Below, in pieces: positions 1 through 8,898 of a stretch of 64,000 bases of DNA. Source of the stretch: a beta proteobacterium AAP99 (GTDB lineage Bacteria > Pseudomonadota > Gammaproteobacteria > Burkholderiales > Burkholderiaceae_C); assembly GCA_001295775.1 (NCBI GenBank), contig LJIA01000010.1, positions 149,697 through 213,696 on the forward strand. Direction: 5' to 3'. The notes under the pieces are model-generated. The model searched no databases, was not told the DNA's origin, and was given only the letters and a program-made list of their open reading frames with translations. Positions within the stretch are counted from its first letter, which is position 1; every line of letters starts with the position of its first letter. The translations under genes were made by a program, and so were the position numbers.

Positions 1-807
1 ACGGGCCATCAGCGCCAGTGCTGGGCGCTCATCGTCCGTGAATGGCCGAACAAACTGGTAGGCGCTGCCGAAGGCACGCGCCCGGTCCCGGTCGAGCAGA
101 CCGGAGTCCTGGTCGATGCACCAGTCGTTGAGCGTGACGCAGAAGTCGAACAGCCAGGTGTCGTTGCCGGCAAAGTAGAAATCGATGATGCCGGACAGGC
201 GCCCCGCTTCGAAGAGAGCGTTGTCCCGGAACAGGTCGGCGTGGACCGGCCCGGCGGGCAGTGCCGTGCATCGCGCGGCAAAGCCTTGCTGCGCGGCGAT
301 CTCGGCGGTGAGCAATTGACGCAGATCGGCGGGCAGGTGCGGCGCAAGCGGTTCCAGCTGCGTCGCAATCCAGGACAGCCCGCGCAGGTTCAGCTGCGAG
401 CGGCCGAACAGTCGCCCAGCCAGATGCATCCGTGCGAGCACAGTACCCATTTGCGCGCAGTGATCCGCTGTGGGCCAGAGCACGTCTTGCCCCGGAACGC
501 GCTGCACCAGCGCGGCCGGCTTGCCCTTGAGCGTGACGATGAGCTCGCCGGAGCGCGTGCGTTGCGGTGCGGGCACGGGCAGGCCCTGGCGCGCAAGGTG
601 CTCGGCCAGCTCCAGGTAGTAGGGGAGTTGCTCAGCCGTCAGCCGCTCAAAGACCGTGAGCACCCAGCGGGACTGGTGGGTATCCAGGAAGTAGTTGGTG
701 TTCTCGATGCCGGCACCGATGCCGACATGCCGCAGATAGTGACCGACGTCGAAGTGCGCAAGCAGTGCTTCGCAGTCCGAAACGTCCAGCGAGGTGTAGA
801 CCGCCAT
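1..807 (-). CDS. thrB: Homoserine kinase, ThrB/APH fold (partial, C-terminus off window)
   Basis: Phosphorylates L-homoserine with ATP in threonine synthesis, in the cytoplasm. The gene runs leftward off the window edge; 269 N-terminal codons are present and the last part of a protein usually about 315-320 residues long is missing. Visible landmarks of the aminoglycoside-phosphotransferase-fold homoserine kinase are the glycine-rich GIGAGIENTNYF (residues 29-40), VFERL (52-56) and the catalytic loop HADLFRDN (189-196, with Asp191 and Asn196), followed by GIIDFYFAGNDTW. The ATG at 807 is chosen because the family normally begins with MAVYTS. It sits 30 bp downstream of the LOG gene and is probably cotranscribed with it. 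Proximity to polA is common in Betaproteobacteria. Confidence 0.93.
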   Translation of the reverse strand, partial: MAVYTSLDVSDCEALLAHFDVGHYLRHVGIGAGIENTNYFLDTHQSRWVLTVFERLTAEQLPYYLELAEHLARQGLPVPAPQRTRSGELIVTLKGKPAALVQRVPGQDVLWPTADHCAQMGTVLARMHLAGRLFGRSQLNLRGLSWIATQLEPLAPHLPADLRQLLTAEIAAQQGFAARCTALPAGPVHADLFRDNALFEAGRLSGIIDFYFAGNDTWLFDFCVTLNDWCIDQDSGLLDRDRARAFGSAYQFVRPFTDDERPALALMAR

Positions 808-837
808 TCAATCCCTGAGATTGAGGTGAGTCGTGGT

Positions 838-1596
838 TCAGAGCTGGAGCATCAGCTCGCGCTCGCGCGGCGTCATGCCGAAGCCGCGGTTCTCGTAGAA
901 GGCAAAGATGGCATCGACGACGGCCTGTGGCTCGTCGATGACCTGTATGAGATCCATGTCCTGGGGGCTGATCATCTTCTCGGCCAGCAGCGTGCCGCGG
1001 ATCCAGTCGATCAGGCCCGCCCAGAACGCACTGCCCACAAGGATGATCGGCATGCGCCGCGCCTTGCCGGTCTGCACCAGCGTCAGCACTTCGCACAGCT
1101 CGTCGAGCGTGCCGAAGCCACCGGGCATCATCACGAAGGCGTTGGCGTACTTCACAAATGCCACCTTGCGGGCGAAGAAGTGCCTGAAGCGCAGCGAAAT
1201 GTTCTGGTGCGGATTGCCGTGCTGCTCGTGTGGCAGCTCGATGTTCAGTCCGACCGCCGGCGAGGCGCCGGCGAAGGCGCCGACATTGCCCGCCTCCATG
1301 ATGCCGGGACCGCCCCCCGTGATGACGGCAAACCCGGCGTCTGACAGCAGACGGGCCAGCTCCACGGTGGTCTGGTAATACGGATGATCCGGCTTGACAC
1401 GGGCCGAGCCGAAGATCGAGACCGCCGGGCGGACTTCGGACAATGTCTCGGCGCTTTCGACAAACTCGGCAAGGATGCCGAACAGATGCCAGCTCTCGCG
1501 CGCCTTGCGCATGGTGGCGCGCTCGGCGTTGTCGATGGCGCGCAGCTTGGGCGGCAGCGGCTTGTGATTGCCGTTGCCCTTAACATCCTGTGCCAT
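838..1596 (-). CDS. LOG family protein (TIGR00730 Rossmann fold)
   Basis: Member of the LOG (LONELY GUY) / TIGR00730 family. Characterised members are cytokinin riboside 5'-monophosphate phosphoribohydrolases or pyrimidine/purine nucleotide 5'-monophosphate nucleosidases; the substrate here is unknown. The 252-residue protein has the Rossmann phosphate-binding GGGPGIMEA (94-102) and the family signature PGGFGTLDE (158-166) carrying the catalytic Arg/Glu region. The N-terminal ~50 residues are an extension also seen in the longer proteobacterial LOG proteins. An AAGGAG ribosome-binding sequence lies upstream on the minus strand, inside the first codons of polA. Its start codon overlaps the divergent polA start codon by 2 nt. 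Confidence 0.9.
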   Translation of the reverse strand: MAQDVKGNGNHKPLPPKLRAIDNAERATMRKARESWHLFGILAEFVESAETLSEVRPAVSIFGSARVKPDHPYYQTTVELARLLSDAGFAVITGGGPGIMEAGNVGAFAGASPAVGLNIELPHEQHGNPHQNISLRFRHFFARKVAFVKYANAFVMMPGGFGTLDELCEVLTLVQTGKARRMPIILVGSAFWAGLIDWIRGTLLAEKMISPQDMDLIQVIDEPQAVVDAIFAFYENRGFGMTPRERELMLQL

Positions 1597-4318
1597 GGAT
1601 AAGACCCTGCTCCTTGTAGACGGCTCGAGCTACCTGTATCGCGCGTTCCATGCCATGCCGGATCTGCGCAACAAGGCCGGCGAGCCTACGGGGGCGCTGT
1701 ACGGCATCATCAACATGCTCAAGCGCCTTCGGGCAGATTACCCCAGCGCCACCCATTTGGCCTGCGTGTTCGACGCCAAGGGCAAGACCTTCCGCGACGA
1801 TCTGTACCCGGAGTACAAGGCCAACCGTCCCAGCATGCCGGAAGACCTGCGCGCCCAGATCGAGCCCATCCATGAGGCCGTTGGCGCCCTGGGCTGGCCG
1901 GTGCTCGCCATCGAAGGGGTCGAAGCCGACGACGTGATCGCCACCTGTGCCCACCAGGCCACGCAGGCGGGTTGGAAGACGATCGTCTCCACCGGCGACA
2001 AGGATCTGGCTCAGCTGGTCGACGATCATGTGACGCTCGTGAACACGATGAGCAATGAGAAGCTCGATCGCATGGGTGTCATCGCCAAGTTCGGTGTGCC
2101 GCCGGAGCGCATCGTGGACTACCTTGCGCTGATCGGCGACAGCGTCGACAACGTGCCGGGCGTGGACAAGTGCGGCCCCAAGACGGCGGTCAAGTGGCTG
2201 ACCGAATATGGCACGCTGGACGCCATCATTGCCAAGGCCGAGGCTATCAAGGGCGTGGTAGGTGAGAACCTGCGCAAGGCCCTGCCGCTGTTTCCGATGA
2301 CGCGCGAACTGCTGACGGTCAAGCGGGACGTCACCGGCATGGTGGGTATCGATGGTCTGGACGCCATGCCGGTCGACCTCGAGGCGCTCGCGGCGCTGTC
2401 GGACCGCTATGGTCTTCGCAGCCTGCTGCGTGAACTCACCGGCGATGCACAGGCGATTCCCAAAGGCGACGCTCGTGTTCAGCAAGATGAACCCGCAGCC
2501 GGGCTGGGCAGGGCTGATTCGCGCTATGAGGCCGTCCTTACCTGGGAGGCCTTCGAAACCTGGTTTGTACGCGTCCGGTCGGCTGATCTGGTGAGTGTGG
2601 ATACGGAAACCACCAGCATCGAGGAAATGCAGGCCCGGCTGGTGGGCATCAGCCTTTGTGTGGAGGCTGGGCACGCCTGCTACATCCCGCTGGCGCATCG
2701 CTATCCGGATGCACCGGAGCAGCTGCCGCTTCTCGAGGTGCTTGCGCGCCTGAAGCCCTGGCTTGAAGATGCCGCGCGCCCCAAGTTGTTGCAGCACGCC
2801 AAGTACGACATGCATGTGCTGGCCAACCACGGGGTTGCACTGGCCGGTGTGGTGCACGACACCATGCTCGCCAGCTATGTGCTGGAGAGCCACAAGAGCA
2901 GCAGCCTCGATGCGCTGGCCGAGCGCTGGCTCTCGCGCAAGGGCCTCACCTATGAGGAGGTGTGCGGCAAGGGGGTCAATCAGATCGGGTTCGATGAAGT
3001 CAGCGTCGAGCGAGCCACCGAGTACAGCGCCGAAGACGCCGACCTCACTCTGCAGGTCCACCAGCGCCTGTGGCCGCGCATCCAGGCCGACTCCGGGCTC
3101 GCACGCATCTATGCCTTGGAGCTGGCCTGCCAGCCGGTGCTGTTCGAGATCGAGCGCACCGGCGTGAGCATCGATGCGCAGCGTCTTTCAGACCACAGCC
3201 ATGCCATGGGCGTGCAGATGATGGCTTTGGAGCAGCAGGCCTACGAGCAGGCCGGCCAGCCGTTCAATCTGAACAGCCCGAAGCAGTTGGGCGAGCTGTT
3301 CTTCGACAAGCTCAAGCTGCCGGTCGTGAAGAAGACCGCGACCGGTGCCCCGAGCACGGACGAGGAGGTGCTCACCAAGCTGGCCGAGGACTTTCCTCTG
3401 CCCAAGGTGATTCTCGAGTACCGCGGTCTGGCAAAGCTCAAGAGCACGTATGCCGACAAGCTGCCCAAGATGATCCACCCGGCCACGGGCCGGGTGCACA
3501 CGCACTATGCCCAGGCCGCTGTGGTCACAGGCCGCCTGTCCAGCAGCGATCCGAACCTGCAAAACATTCCGGTGCGCACAGCCGAAGGGCGCAAGATCCG
3601 CGAGGCCTTCGTGGCGCCGGCGGGCAAGCGCATCATCAGTGCCGACTACTCGCAGATCGAGCTGCGCATCATGGCGCATATCTCCGGTGATGCCTCCCTG
3701 AAGCGCGCCTTTGCCGAGGGGGAGGACGTGCACCGCGCCACGGCCAGCGAGATCTTCGGCGTGGCGCGCGATTCGGTGACGAGCGAGCAGCGCCGATATG
3801 CGAAGGTCATCAACTTCGGACTGATCTACGGCATGAGCGCGTTCGGCCTCGCGTCCAACCTCGGTATCGAGCGCGACGCGGCCAAGCATTACATCGACAC
3901 CTACTTCGCTCGCTACCCGGGGGTGGCGGCCTACATGGAGCGCACCCGCATCGAGGCCAAGCAGCACGGCTACGTGCAGACTGCGTTTGGCCGACGCCTC
4001 TGGTTGCCCGAGATCAACAGCCCCAACGGTCCGCGCCGCCAAGGCGCCGAGCGCGCGGCCATCAACGCGCCCATGCAAGGCACCGCGGCGGACCTGATCA
4101 AGATGGCCATGGTCGACATCTCGGCGTGGCTGCATCGCGACGGGCTGCAAAGCCGCATGGTGATGCAGGTGCACGATGAACTGGTGCTTGAAGTCCCAGA
4201 CGCGGAACTGGCACTGATGAAGACGCAGGTACCGCAACGCATGGCCAGCGTTGCCGTACTGGACGTGCCTCTGCTGGCCGAGGTGGGCGAGGGCAGCAAC
4301 TGGGAAGAAGCGCACTAG
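1595..4318 (+). CDS. polA: DNA polymerase I
   Basis: Repair and Okazaki-fragment-processing polymerase, 907 residues, close to the usual length. Domains in order: 5'-3' exonuclease (about 1-290, starting LLLVDGSSYLYRAFHA), 3'-5' proofreading exonuclease (about 320-510) and family A polymerase (about 520-907). The proofreading site looks intact: Asp336/Glu338 in VDTETT, AKYDMHVL, and YSAEDADLTLQ. Polymerase motif A is ADYSQIELRI (Asp684), the O-helix is RRYAKVINFGLIYG, and motif C is VHDELV (Asp861, Glu862). The ATG at 1595 is preferred over an in-frame ATG 27 nt upstream because the family begins MDKTLLLVDG. No clear ribosome-binding site precedes it; the upstream bases are the start of the divergent LOG gene. 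Confidence 0.98.
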   Translation: MDKTLLLVDGSSYLYRAFHAMPDLRNKAGEPTGALYGIINMLKRLRADYPSATHLACVFDAKGKTFRDDLYPEYKANRPSMPEDLRAQIEPIHEAVGALGWPVLAIEGVEADDVIATCAHQATQAGWKTIVSTGDKDLAQLVDDHVTLVNTMSNEKLDRMGVIAKFGVPPERIVDYLALIGDSVDNVPGVDKCGPKTAVKWLTEYGTLDAIIAKAEAIKGVVGENLRKALPLFPMTRELLTVKRDVTGMVGIDGLDAMPVDLEALAALSDRYGLRSLLRELTGDAQAIPKGDARVQQDEPAAGLGRADSRYEAVLTWEAFETWFVRVRSADLVSVDTETTSIEEMQARLVGISLCVEAGHACYIPLAHRYPDAPEQLPLLEVLARLKPWLEDAARPKLLQHAKYDMHVLANHGVALAGVVHDTMLASYVLESHKSSSLDALAERWLSRKGLTYEEVCGKGVNQIGFDEVSVERATEYSAEDADLTLQVHQRLWPRIQADSGLARIYALELACQPVLFEIERTGVSIDAQRLSDHSHAMGVQMMALEQQAYEQAGQPFNLNSPKQLGELFFDKLKLPVVKKTATGAPSTDEEVLTKLAEDFPLPKVILEYRGLAKLKSTYADKLPKMIHPATGRVHTHYAQAAVVTGRLSSSDPNLQNIPVRTAEGRKIREAFVAPAGKRIISADYSQIELRIMAHISGDASLKRAFAEGEDVHRATASEIFGVARDSVTSEQRRYAKVINFGLIYGMSAFGLASNLGIERDAAKHYIDTYFARYPGVAAYMERTRIEAKQHGYVQTAFGRRLWLPEINSPNGPRRQGAERAAINAPMQGTAADLIKMAMVDISAWLHRDGLQSRMVMQVHDELVLEVPDAELALMKTQVPQRMASVAVLDVPLLAEVGEGSNWEEAH

Positions 4319-4378
4319 CGCCCACGGAATCGATCGGAAGGCATGCCGCCTGAGCGCGGCGCAGAACACGGAGACCGC

Positions 4379-6436
4379 ATGAGCAAGCATCGCATCACTG
4401 TCGAAGACCTCTGGAAGATGGAGCGCATCGGCGCGCCCAGGCTGTCGCCGGACGGCGCCCAGGCCGTGGCGAGCGTCACGCGCTACGACATGGAAGGCAA
4501 CAAGTCGGCAAGCTCACTGTGGCTGTTTTCCACCTTTGGCGGGGAACCGCGCAAGCTGACCGCCTGCGGCGAGAAGGATGGCGAGGCCGTCTGGAGCCCG
4601 CGCGGTGATCTCATCGCCTTCGTCGCCAAGCGCGAGCAGGAAGGCAAGAAGGATGACAGCGGCCAGCTCTACGTCATCGCACCGGATGGGGGCGAAGCCC
4701 GGCGCGTCACCGACTATGCGCCCGGCGTGTTTGGCATCAAGTGGTTCCCGGACGGCAAGCGCATTGCCTTTCTGTCCTGGGTCTGGCCAAACGAGAAGGG
4801 CGACAAGGCTCAGGCCAAGGCGCACAAGGCCTTCAAGGATCGCAAGGAGAGCGCCTATGTCACGGAGGAGCACTGGTACCGCTACTGGGACCACAACCTG
4901 CCGATGGGGCGGGCCATTCACCTGCACGTCGTGGATGTCACCACCGGCAAAGTCACGGATCTTTTCGAGGGCAGCACACTCGAAATCGGGCGCGCAGATG
5001 CTGGCGCTGCGGACTACGACATCAGCCCGGATGGCAAGCACATCGTCTTCAGTCACGATCCGCTGCATGTCAAGCGCATCCTGAACACCTACGCGCTTTC
5101 TCGCATCGATGTGAAGACCCGCAAGGTCAGCACGCTGGTGCAGGACAAGGACTGGGACTTCCGCAATCCCGTGCATTCTGCGGATGGCAAGCAGCTCGCG
5201 GTGGTGGCATCGCACTCCGGCAAGCGCCATACGGCCCCTGCGCTGCTGGGTTTGGTCGATGCAGGCAGCGGCCGGTGGCAGACGCTGTCTGCCAAGTGGG
5301 ACCGCGAGGTGGTGGGCGTGCCAGCCTGGAGCACCGAGGGCGACGCGCTGTATTGCATGGCCGAGGACCTGGGCCGCTGCCATCTCTGGCGCTTCGACCT
5401 GAAGACCCGTACACCCAAGATCCTGGTGCAGGGCGGCTGGGTGCACGGCTTCTCGGTCAGCGCGGGGCAGCTCGTTTACACCGCCGACAGCATGGTGAAT
5501 CCGGATCGGCTGTACGTGCTGCAGGCCGATGGCAAGCCGCAGCGCATTGAGCGCTTCAATGACGCGCTGCTCAAACCCTTCAAGTTCGGTCCCTACGAAA
5601 GCGTGAGCTACAAGGGCGCGAAGATCGACGGCAAGCGCACCGACGCGCAGATGTGGGTGATCTACCCGCCGGGCTTTGATCCAAAGAAGAAGTACCCGCT
5701 GCTGCACAGCATCCACGGCGGCCCGCACACCGCGAGCGGCGACACCTTCCACTACCGCTGGAACAACCAGGTGTTTGCCAGCGGCAACGACACGCAGGAC
5801 TACGTGGTGGTGTGCGTGAACTACCACGGCTCCACCAGCTTCGGCTTCGAGTTCAAGGACAGCATCACCCACCGCTGGGGCGAGCTGGAACTGCAGGACG
5901 TCGAGGCCGCGACCGACCACATGCTGGCCAAGCCCTACATCGACGCCATCCGCGTCTACGCAACGGGTGGCAGCTACGGCGGCTACATGGTGGCGTGGAT
6001 GAATGGCCACTGCAAGCCGGGCCGCTATCAGGCCTACGTCTGCCATGCGGGCTGCTACGACTGGGTCAGCATGTTCGCCAGCGACGGCGCGGAGTGGTTC
6101 AAGAAGGAGCTCGGCGCCTGGTACTGGGACGACATGGGTAAGGTGCACCAGCAAAGCCCGCATGCCTTCGCCAGGCACTTCAGCACGCCCACGCTGGTGA
6201 TTCATGGCCAGTTGGACTACCGCGTGCCGGATGCCCAGGGCCTGGCCTACTACAGCACCCTGAAGGCGCAGGAGATTGACTCGCGCCTCGTCTGGTTCCC
6301 CGATGAGAACCACTGGATTCTCAAGCCGCGCAACAGCAAGCTCTGGTACGGCGAGTTCTTTGGTTGGCTGAGTCGCTACCCCGGCAAGAACGCGCCCAAG
6401 GGGACAGGCACGAAGAAGGGCAGGGGCGCCAAGTGA
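4379..6436 (+). CDS. S9 family serine peptidase (acylaminoacyl-peptidase / prolyl oligopeptidase type)
   Basis: Alpha/beta-hydrolase peptidase of clan SC, family S9, cleaving short peptides; 685 residues. Residues about 20-420 form a WD40-like propeller (repeated SPDG, SPRGD, FPDGKR, SPDGKH segments) that gates the active site, and the C-terminal 250 residues are the catalytic domain. The nucleophile is Ser532 in GGSYGGYM, with Asp613 in GQLDYRVPD and His645 in DENHWI completing the triad. There is no signal peptide, so it is probably cytoplasmic. The ATG at 4379 is preceded by GGAG at good spacing; an ATG 36 nt upstream lacks one. The downstream mutarotase start overlaps its stop codon (GTGA), suggesting translational coupling. 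Exact specificity cannot be told. Confidence 0.92.
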   Translation: MSKHRITVEDLWKMERIGAPRLSPDGAQAVASVTRYDMEGNKSASSLWLFSTFGGEPRKLTACGEKDGEAVWSPRGDLIAFVAKREQEGKKDDSGQLYVIAPDGGEARRVTDYAPGVFGIKWFPDGKRIAFLSWVWPNEKGDKAQAKAHKAFKDRKESAYVTEEHWYRYWDHNLPMGRAIHLHVVDVTTGKVTDLFEGSTLEIGRADAGAADYDISPDGKHIVFSHDPLHVKRILNTYALSRIDVKTRKVSTLVQDKDWDFRNPVHSADGKQLAVVASHSGKRHTAPALLGLVDAGSGRWQTLSAKWDREVVGVPAWSTEGDALYCMAEDLGRCHLWRFDLKTRTPKILVQGGWVHGFSVSAGQLVYTADSMVNPDRLYVLQADGKPQRIERFNDALLKPFKFGPYESVSYKGAKIDGKRTDAQMWVIYPPGFDPKKKYPLLHSIHGGPHTASGDTFHYRWNNQVFASGNDTQDYVVVCVNYHGSTSFGFEFKDSITHRWGELELQDVEAATDHMLAKPYIDAIRVYATGGSYGGYMVAWMNGHCKPGRYQAYVCHAGCYDWVSMFASDGAEWFKKELGAWYWDDMGKVHQQSPHAFARHFSTPTLVIHGQLDYRVPDAQGLAYYSTLKAQEIDSRLVWFPDENHWILKPRNSKLWYGEFFGWLSRYPGKNAPKGTGTKKGRGAK

Positions 6437-7260
6437 TCGGCGGCAAGCTCTTCGACTTCAAGTTCAAGATGGCTGCGGTCGGCGCGGGCGCCGGCCTGCA
6501 GGGCACGGCCCTGGGCGGCCAGATCATGGCCTGCCGCCTGCGCAACTACGGCGAGCTGTTCTACACCAGCCCCAAGGCCGTGTTTGATGGCAGCGCACCG
6601 ATCCGCGGCGGCGTGCCGGTGCTCTTCCCGCAGTTTGCAGATGCCGGGCGCCTGCCCAAGCACGGGCTGGTGCGTACGCGCGAATGGACAGTCGCAGCCG
6701 GCAACGACGACAGCGAGTTCCGCGCTGACTTCAAGCTCGGCCCCAATGCAGATCCGCGTTGGCCGGGGCAGGCCGAGATCACCGTGCTGGGCGAAGCGGA
6801 CGAAGACAGTCTGGAGATCACGCTCACCATCAAGAACGTGGGCACGGACAGTGTCTGGTGGACGGGCGGACTGCATCCGTACTTTTCCACCACAGCGCTT
6901 ACCGCCTCCTGGGTGGATGGCCTCTCCGGCCGCTGGATGACCGACCGCATTGCGCGCCGCAAGCTTGAGCTGCCCAAGGACACCCCGCTTGCCTTTGACG
7001 GCCGTGAGATCGAGGTGCTGGTGCACGACAGCGAAGATTTGACGCTGGTTCAGCCGGGTCGCACGCTTGAACTGTCTTCCGAAGGCTTTGCCGAGTGGAT
7101 GATCTGGAATCCGGGCGAGGCAGGCGCCGCCAAGATCGGCGACCTGCCGCCGGAGGACTGGCAGCGCTTCGTCTGCGTGGAGCCGGTCTGCGTCAGCCGA
7201 CCGATCACCCTCGACCCGGGCGAGGAGTTCGAGGGGCGGCTGACGATCAGCGTGCTCTGA
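6433..7260 (+). CDS. D-hexose-6-phosphate mutarotase (YeaD-type aldose 1-epimerase family)
   Basis: Interconverts alpha and beta anomers of hexose 6-phosphates; cytoplasmic. The 275-residue protein shows the family landmarks IRGGVPVLFPQF, KHGLVRTREW (His and Arg of the phosphate/sugar site), GGLHPYF (catalytic His), EWMIWNPG and FVCVEPV (catalytic Glu), in that order. The start is taken as GTG at 6433, overlapping the TGA of the peptidase gene, because it gives the expected N-terminus; the first in-frame ATG downstream (MAAVGAGAG) is possible but would remove the first beta strand. It converges on the propeller gene 26 bp away. Confidence 0.9.
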   Translation: MIGGKLFDFKFKMAAVGAGAGLQGTALGGQIMACRLRNYGELFYTSPKAVFDGSAPIRGGVPVLFPQFADAGRLPKHGLVRTREWTVAAGNDDSEFRADFKLGPNADPRWPGQAEITVLGEADEDSLEITLTIKNVGTDSVWWTGGLHPYFSTTALTASWVDGLSGRWMTDRIARRKLELPKDTPLAFDGREIEVLVHDSEDLTLVQPGRTLELSSEGFAEWMIWNPGEAGAAKIGDLPPEDWQRFVCVEPVCVSRPITLDPGEEFEGRLTISVL

Positions 7261-7286
7261 GGCTCCGCTTCAGATGGGCCGCGCAA

Positions 7287-8381
7287 TCAGTCTGCGAAGT
7301 GCACGGCAAAGATCGGCGGAAGATCGCGGCTCAATGCCGTCCAGTGCTCACCGGCGTCCTCACTGATCCATGCGCCGCCTGTGGTGGATCCGATCGCCAG
7401 TTGCTGGCCGTCTGGGGCCAGTGCCATGCCGTGGCGATAGACGAGGTGATAGGCGTGTGCGGACGGCAGACCAGCGCCGAAAGCCGTAAAGCTGCGGCCA
7501 CCGTCATCCGTACGCGTAACGACCACGCGCCCGTCCACCGGGATGCGGAACTGGTCCTTCTGCGCGGGCACGAACCAGGCGCGCTGCGGGTCCTTCGGAT
7601 CGGCCGCCACTGCGAACCCGAAGCTTGAAGGCTGCGCGTGCTGCTCCGTCCACGTGCGCCCGTCATCGGCGGAACGGTAGATGCCACAGTGATGCTGGCA
7701 CCAAAGGACGTCAGGTTCTGCCGCACACCTGGAAATGCTGTGCGGGTCCTGCGAATTGGGGTCTTCCGCCAGCTCAGGCGGCATGAAGTCGGCGCGCAAG
7801 CCCCGGCCGCGCAGTTCCCAGGTGGCGCCGGCGTCTTCAGTGGCCCAGACGCCGCCGGAACTCACTGCCAGCACAAGCTTGCGTGCGTCCCTCGGGTCCA
7901 CCAGCACGCTGTGGATGCCGGCGTGGTCATAGCCGCCGCCGCCCCACTGCAGCCGGCGCGGGTCCTGCCAGAGGCTCTCGATCAGCCGCCAGCTTGCGCC
8001 ACCATCGTTGCTGCGGAACAGGCCCGCCGGCAGACATCCTGCCCAGAGCACGCCGGGCTCGTTGCCGCCGCCTGCCGCGAGCGTCCAGATCATGTCGACC
8101 GTCCACGGCGTGGCGTCATCGGCCAGGGGGCCGCTCTCGGGCTTGAGCGGAAAGGCGGGTGCGCTCAGCTCTGTCCAGCTGGCGCCGCGATCCGTACTGC
8201 GGCGCAGCTTCACGCCAAAGTGCCCCAGACGCAGGGCGGCGTACCAGCTGCGGTCGCGCGGGTCGACCAGCAGGTTGCTGAGCGCGTCGCCCGCGAAGTG
8301 AATGGCGGCATGGCGCCAGCCCGCGGCGCTGCGCTCGAAGACGATCAGGCCCTTGCGCGTGGCCAGAAGTACGGTGTTCAT
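7287..8381 (-). CDS. BNR/Asp-box beta-propeller protein (sortilin/exo-sialidase-like)
   Basis: Protein of 364 residues without signal peptide or membrane segment. It contains six regularly spaced Asp-box motifs (S/T-x-D-x-G-x-S/T-W/F): residues 62-69 STDRGASW, 124-131 SNDGGASW, 181-188 TEDAGATW, 237-244 SADDGRTW, 291-298 TDDGGRSF and 340-347 SEDAGEHW. It also has the blade-start sequence LLATRKGLIVFE. This predicts a six- or seven-bladed propeller. Databases often call such proteins glycosyl hydrolase or exo-alpha-sialidase, but Asp boxes are structural and no sialidase arginine triad is evident, so no enzymatic role should be assumed. It lies 61 bp downstream of a MoaD/ThiS-like gene in the same orientation, and this pairing is its best functional clue. 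Confidence 0.85.
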   Translation of the reverse strand: MNTVLLATRKGLIVFERSAAGWRHAAIHFAGDALSNLLVDPRDRSWYAALRLGHFGVKLRRSTDRGASWTELSAPAFPLKPESGPLADDATPWTVDMIWTLAAGGGNEPGVLWAGCLPAGLFRSNDGGASWRLIESLWQDPRRLQWGGGGYDHAGIHSVLVDPRDARKLVLAVSSGGVWATEDAGATWELRGRGLRADFMPPELAEDPNSQDPHSISRCAAEPDVLWCQHHCGIYRSADDGRTWTEQHAQPSSFGFAVAADPKDPQRAWFVPAQKDQFRIPVDGRVVVTRTDDGGRSFTAFGAGLPSAHAYHLVYRHGMALAPDGQQLAIGSTTGGAWISEDAGEHWTALSRDLPPIFAVHFAD

Positions 8382-8442
8382 CCTGCCTCCCTCTCGATCG
8401 GCTGTGCAGCGGGTTTGGGCGCCGCCGGCCGCTTGTATGGAT

Positions 8443-8712
8443 CTAGCCCCCGCTGAGCGCCTGGATCACCAGCACACGGTCGCCCGCGTCCAGGATCTGC
8501 CCGAGTTCGTCGCGCTTGCGCAGCAGGCTGCCATTGATGAATACGGCCACGTGCTTGCGGACCGCACCCTGTTCATCAAATACGTACGGCGCGAGCGTCG
8601 GCGCAGCCTGCAAGGCAGCGTGCAGGGCTTCACCGAGCGCCTGGGGGCTCACGTGCTGCAAGGGGCAGTCCACGTGGCGGCGCAGGCTGGGTGCGAACTC
8701 GACGGTCACCAT
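8443..8712 (-). CDS. MoaD/ThiS family ubiquitin-like protein
   Basis: An 89-residue beta-grasp protein ending in Ser-Gly-Gly, the C-terminal diglycine at which MoaD and ThiS are adenylated and thiocarboxylated for sulfur transfer. Visible features are an N-terminal VTVEFAPSLRRHV strand, a central helix, the VFINGSLLRKRDE segment typical of MoaD/ThiS (VNG, followed by the L-x-D region) and the terminal VLVIQALSGG. No moaE, thiG, thiF or moeB homologue is adjacent. Instead the propeller gene follows in the same transcriptional unit. It may be a sulfur carrier or a protein modifier; true molybdopterin synthase small subunit is less likely given the context. Confidence 0.85.
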   Translation of the reverse strand: MVTVEFAPSLRRHVDCPLQHVSPQALGEALHAALQAAPTLAPYVFDEQGAVRKHVAVFINGSLLRKRDELGQILDAGDRVLVIQALSGG

Positions 8713-8790
8713 TTGCGAAGTCTAGGAGTGGATGCACGCAATGGGTATGCGGTGCCTCGGGCTTCACCGGCTGCACTGGCCGCGCCCACA

Positions 8791-8806
8791 GACCAGCGCG
8801 CTGGTC
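8791..8806. promoter_or_regulatory. 16-bp perfect palindrome in divergent promoter region (candidate operator)
   Basis: GACCAGCGCGCTGGTC is a perfect palindrome in the 186-bp gap between the divergent MoaD-like gene and the dienelactone hydrolase. It lies about 85 bp upstream of each start, a plausible operator position. No matching regulator gene is adjacent, so the role is inferred from position and symmetry alone. Confidence 0.3.
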
Positions 8807-8898
8807 AGGCATTAAGCCCCGAAATAAGCTGCCTGCTTGACCATCAGGCATGACCGGAGCGCTGCGTTCAGGTTGGCCGATTCATCGAGGAGTCTGAA

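Noticed and set aside
241..1344. Plus-strand frame opposite thrB and the LOG gene
   Set aside because: Both minus-strand genes have clear catalytic motifs; this frame spans two genes and has none.
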